Assembly (NCBI GenBank): GCA_030770425.1
Contig: JASJFT010000134.1
Span: 60,924 to 124,923, forward strand
Length of the DNA: 64,000 bases
Direction of reading: 5' to 3'
Source: Darksidea phi
Taxonomy: Eukaryota; Ascomycota; Dothideomycetes; Pleosporales; Lentitheciaceae
The notes under the pieces are model-generated. The model was not told the origin of the DNA. It was given only the letters and a program-made list of their open reading frames with translations, and did not search any database. How positions within the stretch are numbered: the stretch's first letter is position 1; the number at the start of each line of letters is the position of its first letter. Shown here in pieces: positions 32,773-44,211 of the stretch. The position numbers and the translations under genes were made by a program.

Positions 32773-34670
32773 GGTAAAGTGGAGAAAGAGATGGTGTTGA
32801 ACGAGAGGGCGCAATGTACCCTAAGGCAAAGTATCTATACATGATACCGAGTGAAGAGTTGAGTACCTGTGCTGGGTCTGAGGTAAGAGCGTCTAGTACA
32901 TATATGGCGGCTGAGTGATGTACATGTGTAGGTAGGCTATTCTTATCTTAATACGTCGCGCGAGATCAAGACCGCGAAAGCCGATCTTCACCCTACTCTC
33001 GCAGACGCATTACCGTGTTCGCCGACTCACCGACTTCTACCAGCAATAAGAAGTAACATCTGCAACCATTCGTTCTATTGCGAGCTCCCCCTGAAATACC
33101 ATCGCCATGTTCGCCAAACTAGCTTCTACCATTGACAATGGATAAATCACCGAACGTCTGCCCATGTTTCAATTGGCTTCTCGGGCCTTGACATTTCTAT
33201 GTAGTGCCGCAAGGCGTTTTTAGACATTAGCGATGGGATGGTGCGCGTACCTGAGACACGGGGAGAGCATGGTGAGACCCCACGTTTGTCTAACTCGACT
33301 GCTGCTATTTGCTTAGTACTACTTTATTAGTCGAGTCTTGTCGGGTGGCAATTTGAGATCCACCGCGAGAGCTTTTCGTGTGTGGATACGGATGCATGAA
33401 TCAACATGCGAGTTAGCTCATGGGACGCATTTTACGTTTCACGAAACGGAGAACTGAGATGGACTTTGTGCTCGATTAGTCCTCAAGTCTTGCATCTAGA
33501 GATCGCCACGCTATTTTGATATAGTGAGATCTGTACTTGCCCCACATGGACGTCGCAGATCGTGTTACATTGCTGACATCTTGCCCCGGAAAGCCCTCAG
33601 CCTTACGTAGCCCTACACTGCCCCAGGTACGTCCATATCTCCATCGACTTACTCCACGGGCGTAAATATCGGACTGCGGAGTCGGTAAGCCTGATCCTGA
33701 GAGGTGTCGTTTCCTATTGTTTCATACTGGCGGCGTCGCTGTCTCGCGATTGCGCCGTATTTCGTACCCCCGAGTTACACGGCAGTGTTGGCTCCGGGGA
33801 TTTGGTCGTGAGTGAACCAGGTAGCGACCCAAAGGCTGCATCACGCCCACGCTACAGACATGTGTTGCATGTGCCGAGGGGGGTGCCATACTATATCCAC
33901 CCCTGACAAACTGTAGGAGAGGTGCGGCGGTTACACACAGAGCTATCAATACTCGCACACAGCCCCCATATGTATACACGAGGGCTATATAAGGCTATCC
34001 ACACGGCGGCCTTAACCGGAAGTAGTAAGATGTGCAACTATCATGCAAGAAAGTAGGCATGGTGATTGGTGTATCGGTGAATACGGCTGGCTTACAGCCA
34101 GACTAGCGCGGAATATAATCGCCGGCTCTTACACACATCTGCAGCTGGCATCTTCCAACAACACGTCAGAACATAATTCTACACCCATCCTTTGTCGTTC
34201 TCCAATGACGACGTGGCATAATGCTGCGTATATCATTGGATGCGTGCACATCTGAAGGTGTTAAAAATGTACGCGGTCCTAGCGGGCAGGGTTCGATCGT
34301 GCTTATCACAGCCGAGTTGGTATGCGGTACTAGCTTCCCCCGTGGGAATATTCTGCACGAACACGGCGAGCGCAAGGCGAGGATGGTGTAAGAAGTGGGT
34401 CGCTGAGACGTGATGAGGCCGTCGGAGACTTGCAACGCTACACAGCCTTGTGCGAGGGTGCTGTGGGAGGTGGTGGGTATAATTGAGTAATGGCCACTGG
34501 TTCTCGTCGCATCTCACACGAACTCTTGGTGTTTTCGTATTTGGAGCAGCACAGTGCCTCGCTGATCTCACGGTTCTCATAACCATTGAACTCGTCGAGC
34601 TTCTGATTTGTATCATTTATAAGGCACGGCTCACGCTTCAACCCACCACCGGCTTCAAGAGCAAACCACC
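32773..34670. other. Divergent intergenic region of 1.9 kb
   Basis: Promoters of the DUF829 gene (minus) and the MFS gene (plus). Frames are short and random on both strands. I see no repeat or RNA gene. Confidence 0.45.
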
Positions 34671-36515
34671 ATGGAGAATAACCCCCATACAAGTCTCGGG
34701 ATGGTCCAGGAAATGGATACAACATCACGGCCCCAATCATTAGCCAACTCCTCAAGACCAACAAGCCCGATCTCTCTCATGGAATCACCCGCCAAGCTCT
34801 CAGAGCCCACAAGTATGGGCTCCTCTGCAGCATCCTCTTCCACCGACCTAGAAAAGGCCGTCGCCGAATCGATCGAGGAATGGAAACCTCAGAAGCAGGA
34901 ATGGTTCATAATGGTTAGCCTTTCGATAATATCGTTCATGGTATCCATCGACGCCACCATTCTCGTCACTGTCCTTCCCGTACGTCTTGAACCCCGTCTA
35001 CTCCAAATTAGCATACTGACATACCAAACAGCAAATCGCCCTCTCTCTCAATGGCACCTCTATCGACGCATTCTGGGCAGGCACTTCGTATTTGCTATCC
35101 AGCGCCATCTTCCAACCCGTCATTGCTAGCATATCGTCCTTCTTCGGCCGTCAACAGCTGCTTCTCGTCTCGCTTACCTTCTTCACACTCGGCACCGTCT
35201 TTTGCGCCGCGGCTAATGATTTTACGGTCATGCTAGTCGGTCGGAGCATCCAGGGCATCGGCGGCGGCGGCATAATCACGCTGAGCCAAGTCATCTTCTG
35301 CGATATCGTACCTCTACGATTGCGCCCAAAGTACTTTGCCATGGTACTACTGTCCTGGTCGATCGGCACCATCATCGGACCTGTTGTCGGTGGCCTCTTC
35401 GTGCAACATACAACGTGGCGCTGGGTCTTCATTCTCAACTTCCCGTTCTGTGTGCTTGGGTTCGTGCTCGCCATCTTCTTCGTGCGGCTCAATGCCGTGG
35501 CTAAACTCACGCTCGGCGAGAAGCTGAAGCAGACGGACTGGATTGGTGCAGTGCTCTTCTTGGGCGGCACAACGAGCTTCCTCATCGGGTTGAGTTGGGG
35601 TGGTGTGCAATATAAGTGGGCTTCTGCGCAGACGCTTGCTCCCATCATCGTCGGCCTGGCTGGTGTGGTAGTGTTTGTGGGATGGCAAACTAAGATCAAG
35701 TCTCGGGGCTTGTTGCCCGTGTCGATATTCTACTGTCCTTCTGTGATAGCAGCTTTCTACTGTGCCTTGGCGAATGGCCTGCTCGTAAGCTCCTTCAATC
35801 GACCCTTGACGAATGCGAGACTAACGTTGCTCAGCTCTTTTCCGCCCTCTACTACATTCCTTTCTACTGCATGTCCGTTCGTGCCTCCAGCTCCACGCGC
35901 GCCGGCGTCGACATCTTACCCGGCCTCGTCCTCATGGTCCCGGGCAGCATCGTCGTCGCCGCCCTAACGACACGCTTCGGTCGTTGGCGGTGGGCCATCT
36001 GGAGCGGCTGGGTCATCACGATCCTCGGAATGGGTCTCCTACTCATCCTCGATCTGCACACATCCTACGCCGTCCTCGCCGTCATCCTAGCCGTGTTCGG
36101 CATCGGCGCTGGAATGGTGCTAACAAGCGTCAATGTCGGCATCCAGGCCATCTCCAAGGTCGAGGACTGTGCAATGGCTGCGAGCATGTACGGCTTCTTC
36201 CGCAGCTTGGGCATGCCGCTCGGCGTCGCTCTTTCTGGCACCATCTTCCAGAACGCCATGAAAAGCGAACTTTCGTCTTACGGCCTTCCGGACGAGATTG
36301 CACACGACTCGGAGCGCTACATCTACGTGCTGCGGGCCATGGCGCTCGATGACCCCAAGCGTACTGCCATCCTCGAGTCGTACCTCAGCGGCTTCCGTGG
36401 TGTATTTGTGCTCATGACGTGTGTCGGTGCTAGTGCGCTTGCCGCCTCTCTGTTGATCAGAAAGTTTGACATGAACAAGAAGCTCGCTGATAACCGGTTC
36501 TCTGCGAGGCGGTGA
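34671..36515 (+). CDS. MFS drug:H+ antiporter-type exporter (14-helix group)
   Basis: Three exons, 34671-34979, 35032-35784 and 35835-36515, all in phase 0, give 580 residues. About 78 polar residues precede helix 1, which carries the drug-antiporter motif 'SIDATILVTVLP'. Later motifs are 'GRQQLLLVSLTFFTLG', motif B 'GRSIQGIGGGGIITLSQVI', and motif C 'LLSWSIGTIIGPVVGGLF' before 'WRWVFILNFPF'. The C-terminal half has 'GVDILPGLVLMVPGSIVVA' and 'FGIGAGMVLTSVNVGIQA', typical of the fungal DHA2/toxin-efflux group. The protein would sit in the plasma or vacuolar membrane and export small molecules by proton antiport; the substrate cannot be read from the sequence. The neighbouring genes do not form a metabolite cluster. 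Confidence 0.93.
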
Positions 36516-36744
36516 AGGACGGCTCGTAGATAGTTGATTAGCCGTAGACGGCAATATGATAGAAATAGCATCAATCGATCGAGATGTTCAATGCAGTGTC
36601 CCTCGCCGCGCTCACCTCATCAGTTCGAGAAAGTTCCACGGGCCAGCGCAACAAAAGCCACGCGCACCCCACTTGACCAGCCCCGCACGCTTGACCATCG
36701 CGCCTAACCCCCGAGTGTCCGAACCGGCCATCCCCCTACAAACG

Positions 36745-37617
36745 ATGCCGCCCGGCAACGAATACGCCGCTGAACAGCTCAAAACCCAGGGGAACACGCA
36801 CTTTAAGAATGGCGACTACGAGTCGGCCGAGGCGCTGTACGGGCAGGCGATCCAGAAGAACAGCAACAACCCGCTGCTGTTTACGAACCGGGCGAATGCG
36901 CGCTTGAAGCTGGAGAAGTGGGAGGGCGTCATTGACGACTGCATCCGCAGCATCGAGCTCATGAAGGAGAACATGAAGGCCTTCTTCTACCTGGCACAGG
37001 CCCAACTCTCGATAAACCACCCCAACGAGGCCCTCTCCTCGGCCCTCATGGCCTACGAACTGTGCACGCGATCGGCACAGCAGACCTCTAACGCGGCTAC
37101 CATCTCCGCCCTCGTGCTGCGCGCCAAAAAGGCGAAATGGGAGATCAGGGAACGAGAGCGGATACGGCGGCGCGGTGACCTGCTCGCAGACCTTGAGTCC
37201 TACCTTGAGATCACCTACAAGAAGGAGCAGGAGGACATACAGGCGCGCATCGAGTCCGGCGAGGTGGGAAGAGTTGAGGGCCAGGAAGAGAAAGAGGAGA
37301 GACGGCGGGAGTGGGAGAAGAAGCAGAACGATCTACGCACCGCCTTTGCACTGTCTTCGCCGGAAATGCTGCAGAAGCGCGAAGTCCCCGACTACCTTGT
37401 CGACGGCATAACGTTTGAGATCATGGTCGACCCCGTCGTCACAAAGAACGGCCGCAGCTACGACCGCGCAACCCTGATCGAACACCTGAAGCGCAGCCCC
37501 ACAGATCCGCTCACGAGAGAGCCTCTCTCCATAAACGAGCTACGGCCAAACATTGCGCTCAAGGAGGCGTGCACGGAATTTCTCGAGGGCAACTCGGGAT
37601 GGGTTTATGATTGGTAG
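36745..37617 (+). CDS. CHIP/STUB1-like E3 ubiquitin ligase (TPR and U-box)
   Basis: Single-exon gene; I take the Met at 36745 (MPPGNEYAAEQLK), giving 290 residues, because the in-frame sequence before it lacks family features. Residues 6-125 form three TPR units, starting 'EQLKTQGNTHFKNGDYESAE', with the two-carboxylate-clamp style residues (Lys and Asn in helix 1, 'TNRANARLKLEKWEG' in unit 2). A charged helical linker (about 130-200, Arg/Glu-rich) is the dimerising coiled coil. The U-box is at 214-285: 'VDGITFEIMVDPVVTKNGRS', then 'RATLIEHLKRSPTDPLTREP'. CHIP couples Hsp70/Hsp90 clients to ubiquitination. Length (animal CHIP is about 300) and domain order agree fully. Confidence 0.92.
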   Translation: MPPGNEYAAEQLKTQGNTHFKNGDYESAEALYGQAIQKNSNNPLLFTNRANARLKLEKWEGVIDDCIRSIELMKENMKAFFYLAQAQLSINHPNEALSSALMAYELCTRSAQQTSNAATISALVLRAKKAKWEIRERERIRRRGDLLADLESYLEITYKKEQEDIQARIESGEVGRVEGQEEKEERRREWEKKQNDLRTAFALSSPEMLQKREVPDYLVDGITFEIMVDPVVTKNGRSYDRATLIEHLKRSPTDPLTREPLSINELRPNIALKEACTEFLEGNSGWVYDW

Positions 37618-38035
37618 GTTGGCTCTGCCACTTCGCCGCGCATGCGTATAGGTACGTCCCAGGTGAGTTGTGGCGTGGAAAGGGTTCGAATGAGTACGCG
37701 AAGCCCATGTTTGCTAACTTTTCGTGTAGTGAGGACGGCGAGAGAGATGCGGATGCGCGGTGGGCCCATCTTTCGTCGTCCTAGTCACGGTGGCACTATG
37801 GACGAGTGAGCATAGCATTTGCATCGAATGGAGAAATGACACTCCATTCTGGCGCCGGGGCGCCATGGGTCTTGTTTGGATATTGTTTATGTATACCCAC
37901 GCAGTGTAATTAAGTGGACGTGCGACTCTTCCCACGCCGCGCGTCAAAGTATCAAAGGGTATAAAGTCCCAAACGCCGTCCTCCATCAGCTGCTTCGTGA
38001 AGGACCTTATGTCTCCCACACGGCCGACGCACTCC
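37618..38035. other. Intergenic region between convergent genes
   Basis: 3' flanks of the CHIP-like gene and the Arg/Ser-rich gene. Nothing recognised. Confidence 0.5.
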
Positions 38036-38779
38036 TTACACACTGCATATATGGGCCTCAGCTCCGCTATTCTGCCTCCCCTTGCCATTGTTCCTCCCAT
38101 CCTTGTACAAATTCGGGAAACTCCTCTGCCTCCTCATCTCGCCCCCGTCCTGATCGCCTCCTTCCTCGCCCGCACCCCCCACCCTCCCCCGGCTAGGCGG
38201 CTGGCTCCTCCTCCTTGCACCCCTCACAAAATCCCTCTCTTCATCCTGCCCTTCCAGTATGGGACTCCTACTCCGACTCCCGGAGCGATTCCTCGCCCGT
38301 CCCCTCAAGGTGTGATCTGGCTCTGCATCGCTCCTCCTTCTATGCTTCTTGACGGCAGCAAATTGGGGCGGTGAGGTCGATTGCTGCACAGACGGCGAAG
38401 ACGATGCGCGGTGATGTTTGCGGTGGTGGTGTCTATGTCGACTTCCTGAGTCGCGATCGTGGCCTCGAGAGGGGGAGGGCGCACGCGGTGGAGAGTGCGA
38501 GAGTACGCGGCGACGTTTGAGACGGCCGCGAGGTGTTTCGAGGTCGCCCTGTGCTGGATTGTTCGGTGTGGGTGGGTCCTCTGGCTTTCCACCGCTGCTG
38601 GAGACGATGTGTGCACCATCTGTCGACGTTCCACCTGCGGAGGCCATCGCTCCAAGGCCCGCTGGAAGACTTTTTCGGCGCGGTGTAGTAGATCTGGATA
38701 GCGGTGAGAGTAACGGGTTTGTTATAATCTGGCGAGAAATTGCGACTGGGGTCTTGGGCGAGGTGTGAGGGGAAGTCAC
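38036..38779 (-). CDS. Arg/Ser-rich disordered hypothetical protein
   Basis: Minus-strand frame of 247 residues with intact start and stop. Composition is strongly biased: Arg, Ser, Pro, His and Gly. It contains 'RGRLKRRRVLSHSPPRAPSP', 'RHRHHHRKHHRAS', 'RGRARNRSGSRSRSP' and 'RGARRRSQPPSRGRVGG'. SP dipeptides and basic runs suggest a nuclear, phosphorylated, RNA- or chromatin-associated protein, but no folded domain is visible. The low-complexity sequence makes a chance frame possible. In favour of a gene are the length, the clean stop and the position between two unrelated genes with room for a promoter. Confidence 0.45.
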   Translation of the reverse strand: MTSPHTSPKTPVAISRQIITNPLLSPLSRSTTPRRKSLPAGLGAMASAGGTSTDGAHIVSSSGGKPEDPPTPNNPAQGDLETPRGRLKRRRVLSHSPPRAPSPSRGHDRDSGSRHRHHHRKHHRASSSPSVQQSTSPPQFAAVKKHRRRSDAEPDHTLRGRARNRSGSRSRSPILEGQDEERDFVRGARRRSQPPSRGRVGGAGEEGGDQDGGEMRRQRSFPNLYKDGRNNGKGRQNSGAEAHICSV

Positions 38780-38995
38780 AAGATCGTGTGACGGCGCGAG
38801 CTGATCGTCCTAGTTCAGCTGCGACCTGCAGGTGTAAAACGGGAGGGTGGTATGACGTCCGATCATGGCCGGGGTAGCTTGTATCCCGCTTGGGCTAGAA
38901 CCAATCTGAAGTGCTGATATATTCACCCGATCGAAACTGTTGCGACAGGATATCTCAATTGCTTCATACACGAACAGGTACACATTTCCCCCCTA

Positions 38996-40621
38996 CTATT
39001 GCTTCTTCTTCGCCTCCTCTCTCATCTCCTGCTTAATCCGACTAATGGTGCCTACACCCCCGTAGATAATTGCAGTGTACACCTGCGCAACACTAGCCCC
39101 GGCATCGAGAATCTCTCTCGCCTGTCTGCCATTCGTGATGCCACCGGTCGCGAAGATGACTTTCCGCGCGCCGGTGACCGTCGGAGCGGGTGCGGGATCC
39201 TTTGCGTAAGGTGATGGCTGTAACGTAAGCGTGGGCGCAGATTCGGCGAGATCGTCGACATTGCTGGGTGGGGGAGTCGATTCCGACGGGAGGGAGGCAG
39301 ACGCATTGGGTAGGATTGAGGAGGCCGTGTCGAGAGTTTCGGATGGCTTTGGCGATAGCGGTGGGGGTGGGAGTTGTCTGGGTCCGTTGTCCAACGTCCT
39401 GCGATATCTCTTTACGAGGTTGAGTGTTCGTTCAAACATCTGCGGCCCAGAATAGCCGCCCTGCTCGAGAAAATGTCCAGCTTCATCCGGTGGAAGCAGA
39501 TAGCCCTTGGGTATGGGATCGGGCCGCTTCTTCGTTGTATTGCCCACGATGACGCCGTCGACGCCGGAGTCCCAGACGGCTTCACAGATACCCAGGATCT
39601 GCTCTTCCGTGTCTTCGTCTGGGCTGACCTTGACCATGACGGCGGGCTTCGTCTTTCGATCGACCCTCTTGACGGCTTGCACGACGCTAGTGAGTAGCTG
39701 GGTGAGGGGCTCGACGTTCTGCAGGGTGCGGAGACCGGGAGTGTTGGGGCTTGAGACGTTGACCACGATGATGTCGGCATATCTGCCCAAGTGGTCGACG
39801 CATGTTGTATAGTCGCGCTTCACAGCCTCCATATCGTGCTCGGACGTGGTCTTGTTCTTCGCGATCTGGACTGCCATGAGCCTGCCCGCCTTGAGAGAGC
39901 CCGGAGGCACACCGGCTTCGCCATCCAGTATAATGCGCTCAGCTTCTTCGTCGATGCCCAGCCCAGCGTGGTATGCAAACTGTCTGACGCGCTGTCGCAG
40001 CCTCATGGCCACAAGCTCGGCGCCCTCTGAGTTGAACCCATAGCGGTTGATCAGCGCATTCTGCGAGGGCAGCCTGAACACCCTCGGTTTCGGATTCCCC
40101 TCCTGTGGCACCGTAGTGACAGCTCCAACCTCAATCAATCCAGCACCAATTTCGAGCATGGGCGTAGGGATCTCAGCGCCTTTGTCCAGGCCCGCCGATG
40201 TCCCAATCGGGTTGCTCAACGTGTGCCCGAAGACTTCCACCTCCAAATCGCCTGCTGCATCCGGATTGCCGCGTTCTCTAGGATACAGCCCGAAGCTGTA
40301 CAGCGCCTTCATTATGCGCGTCCCCGCGTGATGTGCATCTTCTCCGTCTGGGTAGGCTAGTCGCAACGCGGGCACAACAAGCCATTCGTGAAAGCTGGCG
40401 CGTGTGTCAGTGATGTAGAGATAGCCAAAGGAGAGAGCGAGCGTCAATGCCGATCCATATATGACGTTTTTCGTTCGAGTTGCGGCCGAGCGCGCATTCG
40501 TCACCGTCTCGCTGGCCGTTGAGGCTCGTCGTGTGGGGTGTACAAAAGGCCGCTGAGAAGGGCGCAAGCAGGGAATCTGAGGTCGGACGCGTAGAGCACG
40601 CATGTGAGTAGCAGGATTCAT
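38996..40621 (-). CDS. DHODH: Dihydroorotate dehydrogenase (class 2, mitochondrial inner membrane)
   Basis: Single-exon minus-strand gene, 541 residues from the Met at 40621; Met codons at 40603 and 40669 are alternatives. An Arg/Ser-rich presequence is followed by a membrane helix (VIYGSALTLALSFGYLYIT), as in quinone-linked class 2 enzymes. Catalytic and FMN sites are clear: 'NPIGTSAGLDKGAEIP', 'EVGAVTTVPQEGNPKPRVFR', 'NRYGFNSEG', 'VVNVSSPNTPGLR' (with the class 2 catalytic Ser), 'VMVKVSPD', 'VIVGNTT' and 'FATGGITNGRQA'. It oxidises dihydroorotate to orotate and reduces ubiquinone, the fourth step of pyrimidine synthesis. A Pro/Ser-rich insert of about 70 residues (PPPPLSPKPSETLD onward) precedes the last FMN-binding block; such inserts occur in filamentous fungi. 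Confidence 0.96.
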   Translation of the reverse strand: MNPATHMRALRVRPQIPCLRPSQRPFVHPTRRASTASETVTNARSAATRTKNVIYGSALTLALSFGYLYITDTRASFHEWLVVPALRLAYPDGEDAHHAGTRIMKALYSFGLYPRERGNPDAAGDLEVEVFGHTLSNPIGTSAGLDKGAEIPTPMLEIGAGLIEVGAVTTVPQEGNPKPRVFRLPSQNALINRYGFNSEGAELVAMRLRQRVRQFAYHAGLGIDEEAERIILDGEAGVPPGSLKAGRLMAVQIAKNKTTSEHDMEAVKRDYTTCVDHLGRYADIIVVNVSSPNTPGLRTLQNVEPLTQLLTSVVQAVKRVDRKTKPAVMVKVSPDEDTEEQILGICEAVWDSGVDGVIVGNTTKKRPDPIPKGYLLPPDEAGHFLEQGGYSGPQMFERTLNLVKRYRRTLDNGPRQLPPPPLSPKPSETLDTASSILPNASASLPSESTPPPSNVDDLAESAPTLTLQPSPYAKDPAPAPTVTGARKVIFATGGITNGRQAREILDAGASVAQVYTAIIYGGVGTISRIKQEMREEAKKKQ

Positions 40622-42029
40622 GGTAATAAGCGTCTTTTGCAGGCCATGCGAGGGCCACCGGCGGTGCAATGGCTGTTCGCGGCATTTCTGCTCGAACCAA
40701 CTTTCGGTGACGAACAGGGCTTAGTCAGCATTCCCCAAGATGCACTACAAGAGCAGCCTTCCGGACAGTCCCCAGGGTTGAACAGCAGAAATACTTTATA
40801 CTTATACTACATAGATGGTATGATATCTCGACCCGCAGGCATCACTTAACGGTGACCGTAGTCGGTCCACAAGCAGGTCAAAATGCCCAGTCGTTGGGTC
40901 TCCCGCCACCTCAGCTACCCTATGCCTCCGACTACAGCACTAGATATCAACAAAATACGACCAGCTCCCAAACTGCCTAACGAAGCTGCCTCCCCAAGGT
41001 GTCTCAATGTTCGATATTACGTCTCAGCTTCGCACTCTCAGCCCGGATAGAGATAACAGTACGAGCCCTAATCAGGCCCGAAAGCCTGAATCATTACCGC
41101 CTTGCTTGCTGATTTTTGTACCGTTGTTACCGTTAAACATGGAGATGAACATCTGCAGTCAACATGGCCTGGAGGAAGCCAGACACACGGCTGTTGCCAG
41201 CCAGGCTTAGCGCATACGTAGACTGCGCCCATGGAGCCCGCGGGGTGGACGGGAGTAGATGATACAATAGCGCACGGGGCTATGACGACCAAATGATCAA
41301 GAGAGCGCATGCTTTGAGATTTCTTGGTATTGTTCTGGTGCAGATCTTGACCGCTGGGCGTGAGAATTGTGAGGTCTAGTGGTTAGTGTATTTACGATGC
41401 GGGAAGACGAACATCCATCCCTACGTAACCGGACCCGAGATCGGACAAATTACTGGTACTTTATTTTTGTAGCTATTTTGACCTCGCACAAAGATCTCTC
41501 TATACATAATTCTTTATGTATTATATAAATTAGCTACTTGTAAACTCCCGGGACCCCTCGTAACTAAAAATTACGACTATGTAGCGGACCACGTTTTGGT
41601 CTCCGCAGTAGACCAGGTTCCAGATTTTAATCTCTCTAGATCTAACCAGATGATGGCCTGTGCTTCAAACCTCTTGGCGACCGCTTCTTCGCCTGCTTCG
41701 CTTCATCCATACCGAAAAATTGAGCGCCTCCAGCACAACCATATGGCCGGAGCGGGTCGGCCGTCCTCCCTGCTAGTGTGATCAAGGCGTTCGTCCACTT
41801 CTCAAGATATGGGCATACTCAGCTTAGTCGGTTGCAAATTCGCCTTCTAAAGCCAGACCGCCGCATGTCAGCCTCCTAGCGCCGAGCCAGTTTGTTCTTG
41901 ACTCCGGTGCGCGACAAAAGTTGGATCCTATAAGTCAGTCTAATCGGCATACTTTCAACCGCACTGAGAGCGTAGGACTTTGAATTTTCCCAAGCCTACC
42001 ATCAACAATCGCAACGCATCAGTCCAGCA
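40622..42029. other. Transition region with an AT-rich block
   Basis: No gene supported. 41450-41580 is AT-rich (TATTATATAAATTAG and similar), with stop-rich frames on both sides, and could be a decayed repeat. At 41373-41386 a stretch resembles a tRNA A box, but no matching B box or cloverleaf follows. Confidence 0.4.
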
Positions 42030-44060
42030 ATGGCACCTTCGTCCAGCAGTAGATGTGTGCCAGCTTCGCAAGCGTATGTTTATAGGCAGCTCGACCAAGG
42101 CTACATTCGCATAATCAAGCTCAAACCGGCACCATCAAAGCAGTTGGAACTTAACTGCGAGCTTCTTCATTGCGTCCTAGAAGAAGTCGAAAACTTTGAA
42201 GCCATTTCATATGTGTGGGGTAATCCTGTCTTTACAGAGGATCTTCTGCTATCCGATGGATTGATCAAGATAACAGCAAGTCTATCCGAGGCTCTACGGC
42301 AATTTCGGGCAATTGACGAAGAAAGACTTCTCTGGGCAGATGCTGTCTGCATCAATCAGCTAAACGACGAAGAAAAGGGGACCCAGGTCTCTATGATGAG
42401 CACAATCTACAATCGTGCCACAAGAGTTCTTGCTTTCACTGGACCTGCACTCGAGAAGCCAGTGTGCTTCACGTTTAAGGCTTTAGCCACAAGAGCAAGG
42501 GACTTCGGGATCAAGGGAAATGAGTGCGATATGGCTGGACTGAAAGGTCCAAGTTTACAGAATGTCCCGCCATTCAACCAATCAACCTTTGCTCAGGACA
42601 CGATGACGGAGCCATTTCGAAACCTCAAGAATTTATGGGATGAAATGCATCAGCACAATGCGATATTTTATCAGGTGGCAAGTCGGCGTTGGTTTACACG
42701 GTTATGGATCGTTCAAGAAGTTGTCGTTTCGAAAAGGACGACCTTGTTTTACGGGAATGAAGAGCTTGAATGGGAAGATCTTGCAACAGTCACTGCCCTT
42801 GCCGTCGCCATGAGCCGATACCGAAAGGATGACCTAACACAACTGCTCCAGCGATCATGGAATATCGTGTCACTCCGCAACGAATTCAAGTTAACATCAC
42901 ACCCACTCTTATTCTTTAAGAGTCCGTTTCAACAGTTTGGTTCAAGCCTGCTCCGATCCTGTTGGCATGAATGTGGGGACGAACGTGATCGGATATATGC
43001 CCTAGCAAGCTTGTGTCCCAAACATTCCCCGATCATGGTCAAGCCTGACTATGCGAAATGTGTGGAACAGGTGTACACTGATTTGGCCGCTCAGTACCTG
43101 GAAGCCGGAGATATTGGCATAATATATGAAGCCGGACTCAGTCTACGATCAAGCCCGATATTGGCTGGTGAAGGGGATGTAGCTACTTACCTCCCGTCGT
43201 GGGTACCAGAATACCGGCCCTCAAAGATGCATCGCTGTCTGCCTCCTTGGGATGTGAACGAATTCAGCAGCTGCTCATCATTCAAAAAACCTAAAATGCA
43301 AGTTTTCAGAGGACCAGCGGTGGTAATCACGCTTTCAGCACACACTGTCGACTTTTTGTCACTATCAATATTTTTCGAGGACAGCCAACAATGCCTCATG
43401 AACCTGAAGAATCCGCATGCAAGGGTGGAGACAATTCCGAGCAGTAAGCCCCCAGGCCTTTGGAGACTATTGGAGGCAATTAGAATGATTGCTTTATCAT
43501 TTTTTCCAAGTGGCAAATATATCACTGGCGAAGACATTAGGGCTGCCATAGTTCGCACAGTTTTGGCTGATGCCGCTGATCAGTCTGTGGTGAAGCTTCT
43601 GGATTTTGGGTTTGATGGTGCAAATGAAGAGCAGTTAATTCGGCTTTGGGAACTCCACAACAAGAAGTGGGAAAGTAATCAAAACCTCGCCAACTTGAAA
43701 AGACTTGAAAACATGATGAGAATGAGGAATCAACCTGGAGATCGGGAAGACTTCGAGGCGGATGTCAAAGAGAGCTTCGCGGCACTCTGTTTCGAACGTG
43801 CCGTGGAGCACGTGCTTGAGAGAACCCAGTTCTTCTTCACAACGCGCGGATACATGGGGTTGGCTTCTGGCCTAGCCCGTGAGGATGATCTGATTCTTCA
43901 AATTGAAGGCATGAGGGTTCCCTACCTTGCTCGAGACGTGGACGGGCAAAAAGGCTTGCTCATGCTTGTCGGGCAGTGTTTCGTTCATGGAATTATGTAT
44001 GGGGAGAACTCGGCAGAACTTTCGCCAGAAACGCATGCCTTTTTTTTAGAGCTTTTCTGA
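42030..44060 (+). CDS. HET-domain (heterokaryon incompatibility) protein
   Basis: Intronless gene of 676 residues. The HET domain occupies about residues 55-225 with its three signature blocks: 'FEAISYVWGNP' (the AISY-W-G motif), 'ERLLWADAVCINQLNDEEK', and 'SRRWFTRLWIVQEVVVSK', the W-x-R-W-x-x-QE block. Later parts have 'DERDRIYALASLCPK' and 'DYAKCVEQVYTDLAAQYLEA', usual in long HET proteins. The C-terminus ends with the familiar 'TTRGYMGLASG' ... 'YLARDVDGQKGLLMLVGQCF' module. HET domains trigger cell death when genetically different hyphae fuse, although most family members are untested. Upstream 1.4 kb is gene-free; a decayed NLR fragment lies just downstream on the other strand. Confidence 0.93.
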   Translation: MAPSSSSRCVPASQAYVYRQLDQGYIRIIKLKPAPSKQLELNCELLHCVLEEVENFEAISYVWGNPVFTEDLLLSDGLIKITASLSEALRQFRAIDEERLLWADAVCINQLNDEEKGTQVSMMSTIYNRATRVLAFTGPALEKPVCFTFKALATRARDFGIKGNECDMAGLKGPSLQNVPPFNQSTFAQDTMTEPFRNLKNLWDEMHQHNAIFYQVASRRWFTRLWIVQEVVVSKRTTLFYGNEELEWEDLATVTALAVAMSRYRKDDLTQLLQRSWNIVSLRNEFKLTSHPLLFFKSPFQQFGSSLLRSCWHECGDERDRIYALASLCPKHSPIMVKPDYAKCVEQVYTDLAAQYLEAGDIGIIYEAGLSLRSSPILAGEGDVATYLPSWVPEYRPSKMHRCLPPWDVNEFSSCSSFKKPKMQVFRGPAVVITLSAHTVDFLSLSIFFEDSQQCLMNLKNPHARVETIPSSKPPGLWRLLEAIRMIALSFFPSGKYITGEDIRAAIVRTVLADAADQSVVKLLDFGFDGANEEQLIRLWELHNKKWESNQNLANLKRLENMMRMRNQPGDREDFEADVKESFAALCFERAVEHVLERTQFFFTTRGYMGLASGLAREDDLILQIEGMRVPYLARDVDGQKGLLMLVGQCFVHGIMYGENSAELSPETHAFFLELF

Positions 44061-44211
44061 TGCAATGTACCGCACTATGATTCTTGCTGCTGCTTTAACG
44101 ATAGCCCACAGAAATGCTGATATCGCAGGCTGAATATGTAACGCCCCTGCCAAATGCATAGGCGGAAAAAGGTAATTAGGACAAGTACAAATCCATTTAA
44201 TATCAGCTCGG

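Noticed and set aside
29867..36515. Possible secondary-metabolite cluster (Zn2Cys6 factor, hydrolase, MFS exporter)
   Set aside because: No backbone synthase (PKS, NRPS, terpene cyclase) or tailoring enzymes nearby; the hydrolase is DUF829-type and conserved widely.
41373..41386. tRNA-like A box (GGTCTAGTGGTTAG)
   Set aside because: No B box (GGTTCGANNCC), no paired acceptor stem and no anticodon arm can be built around it.
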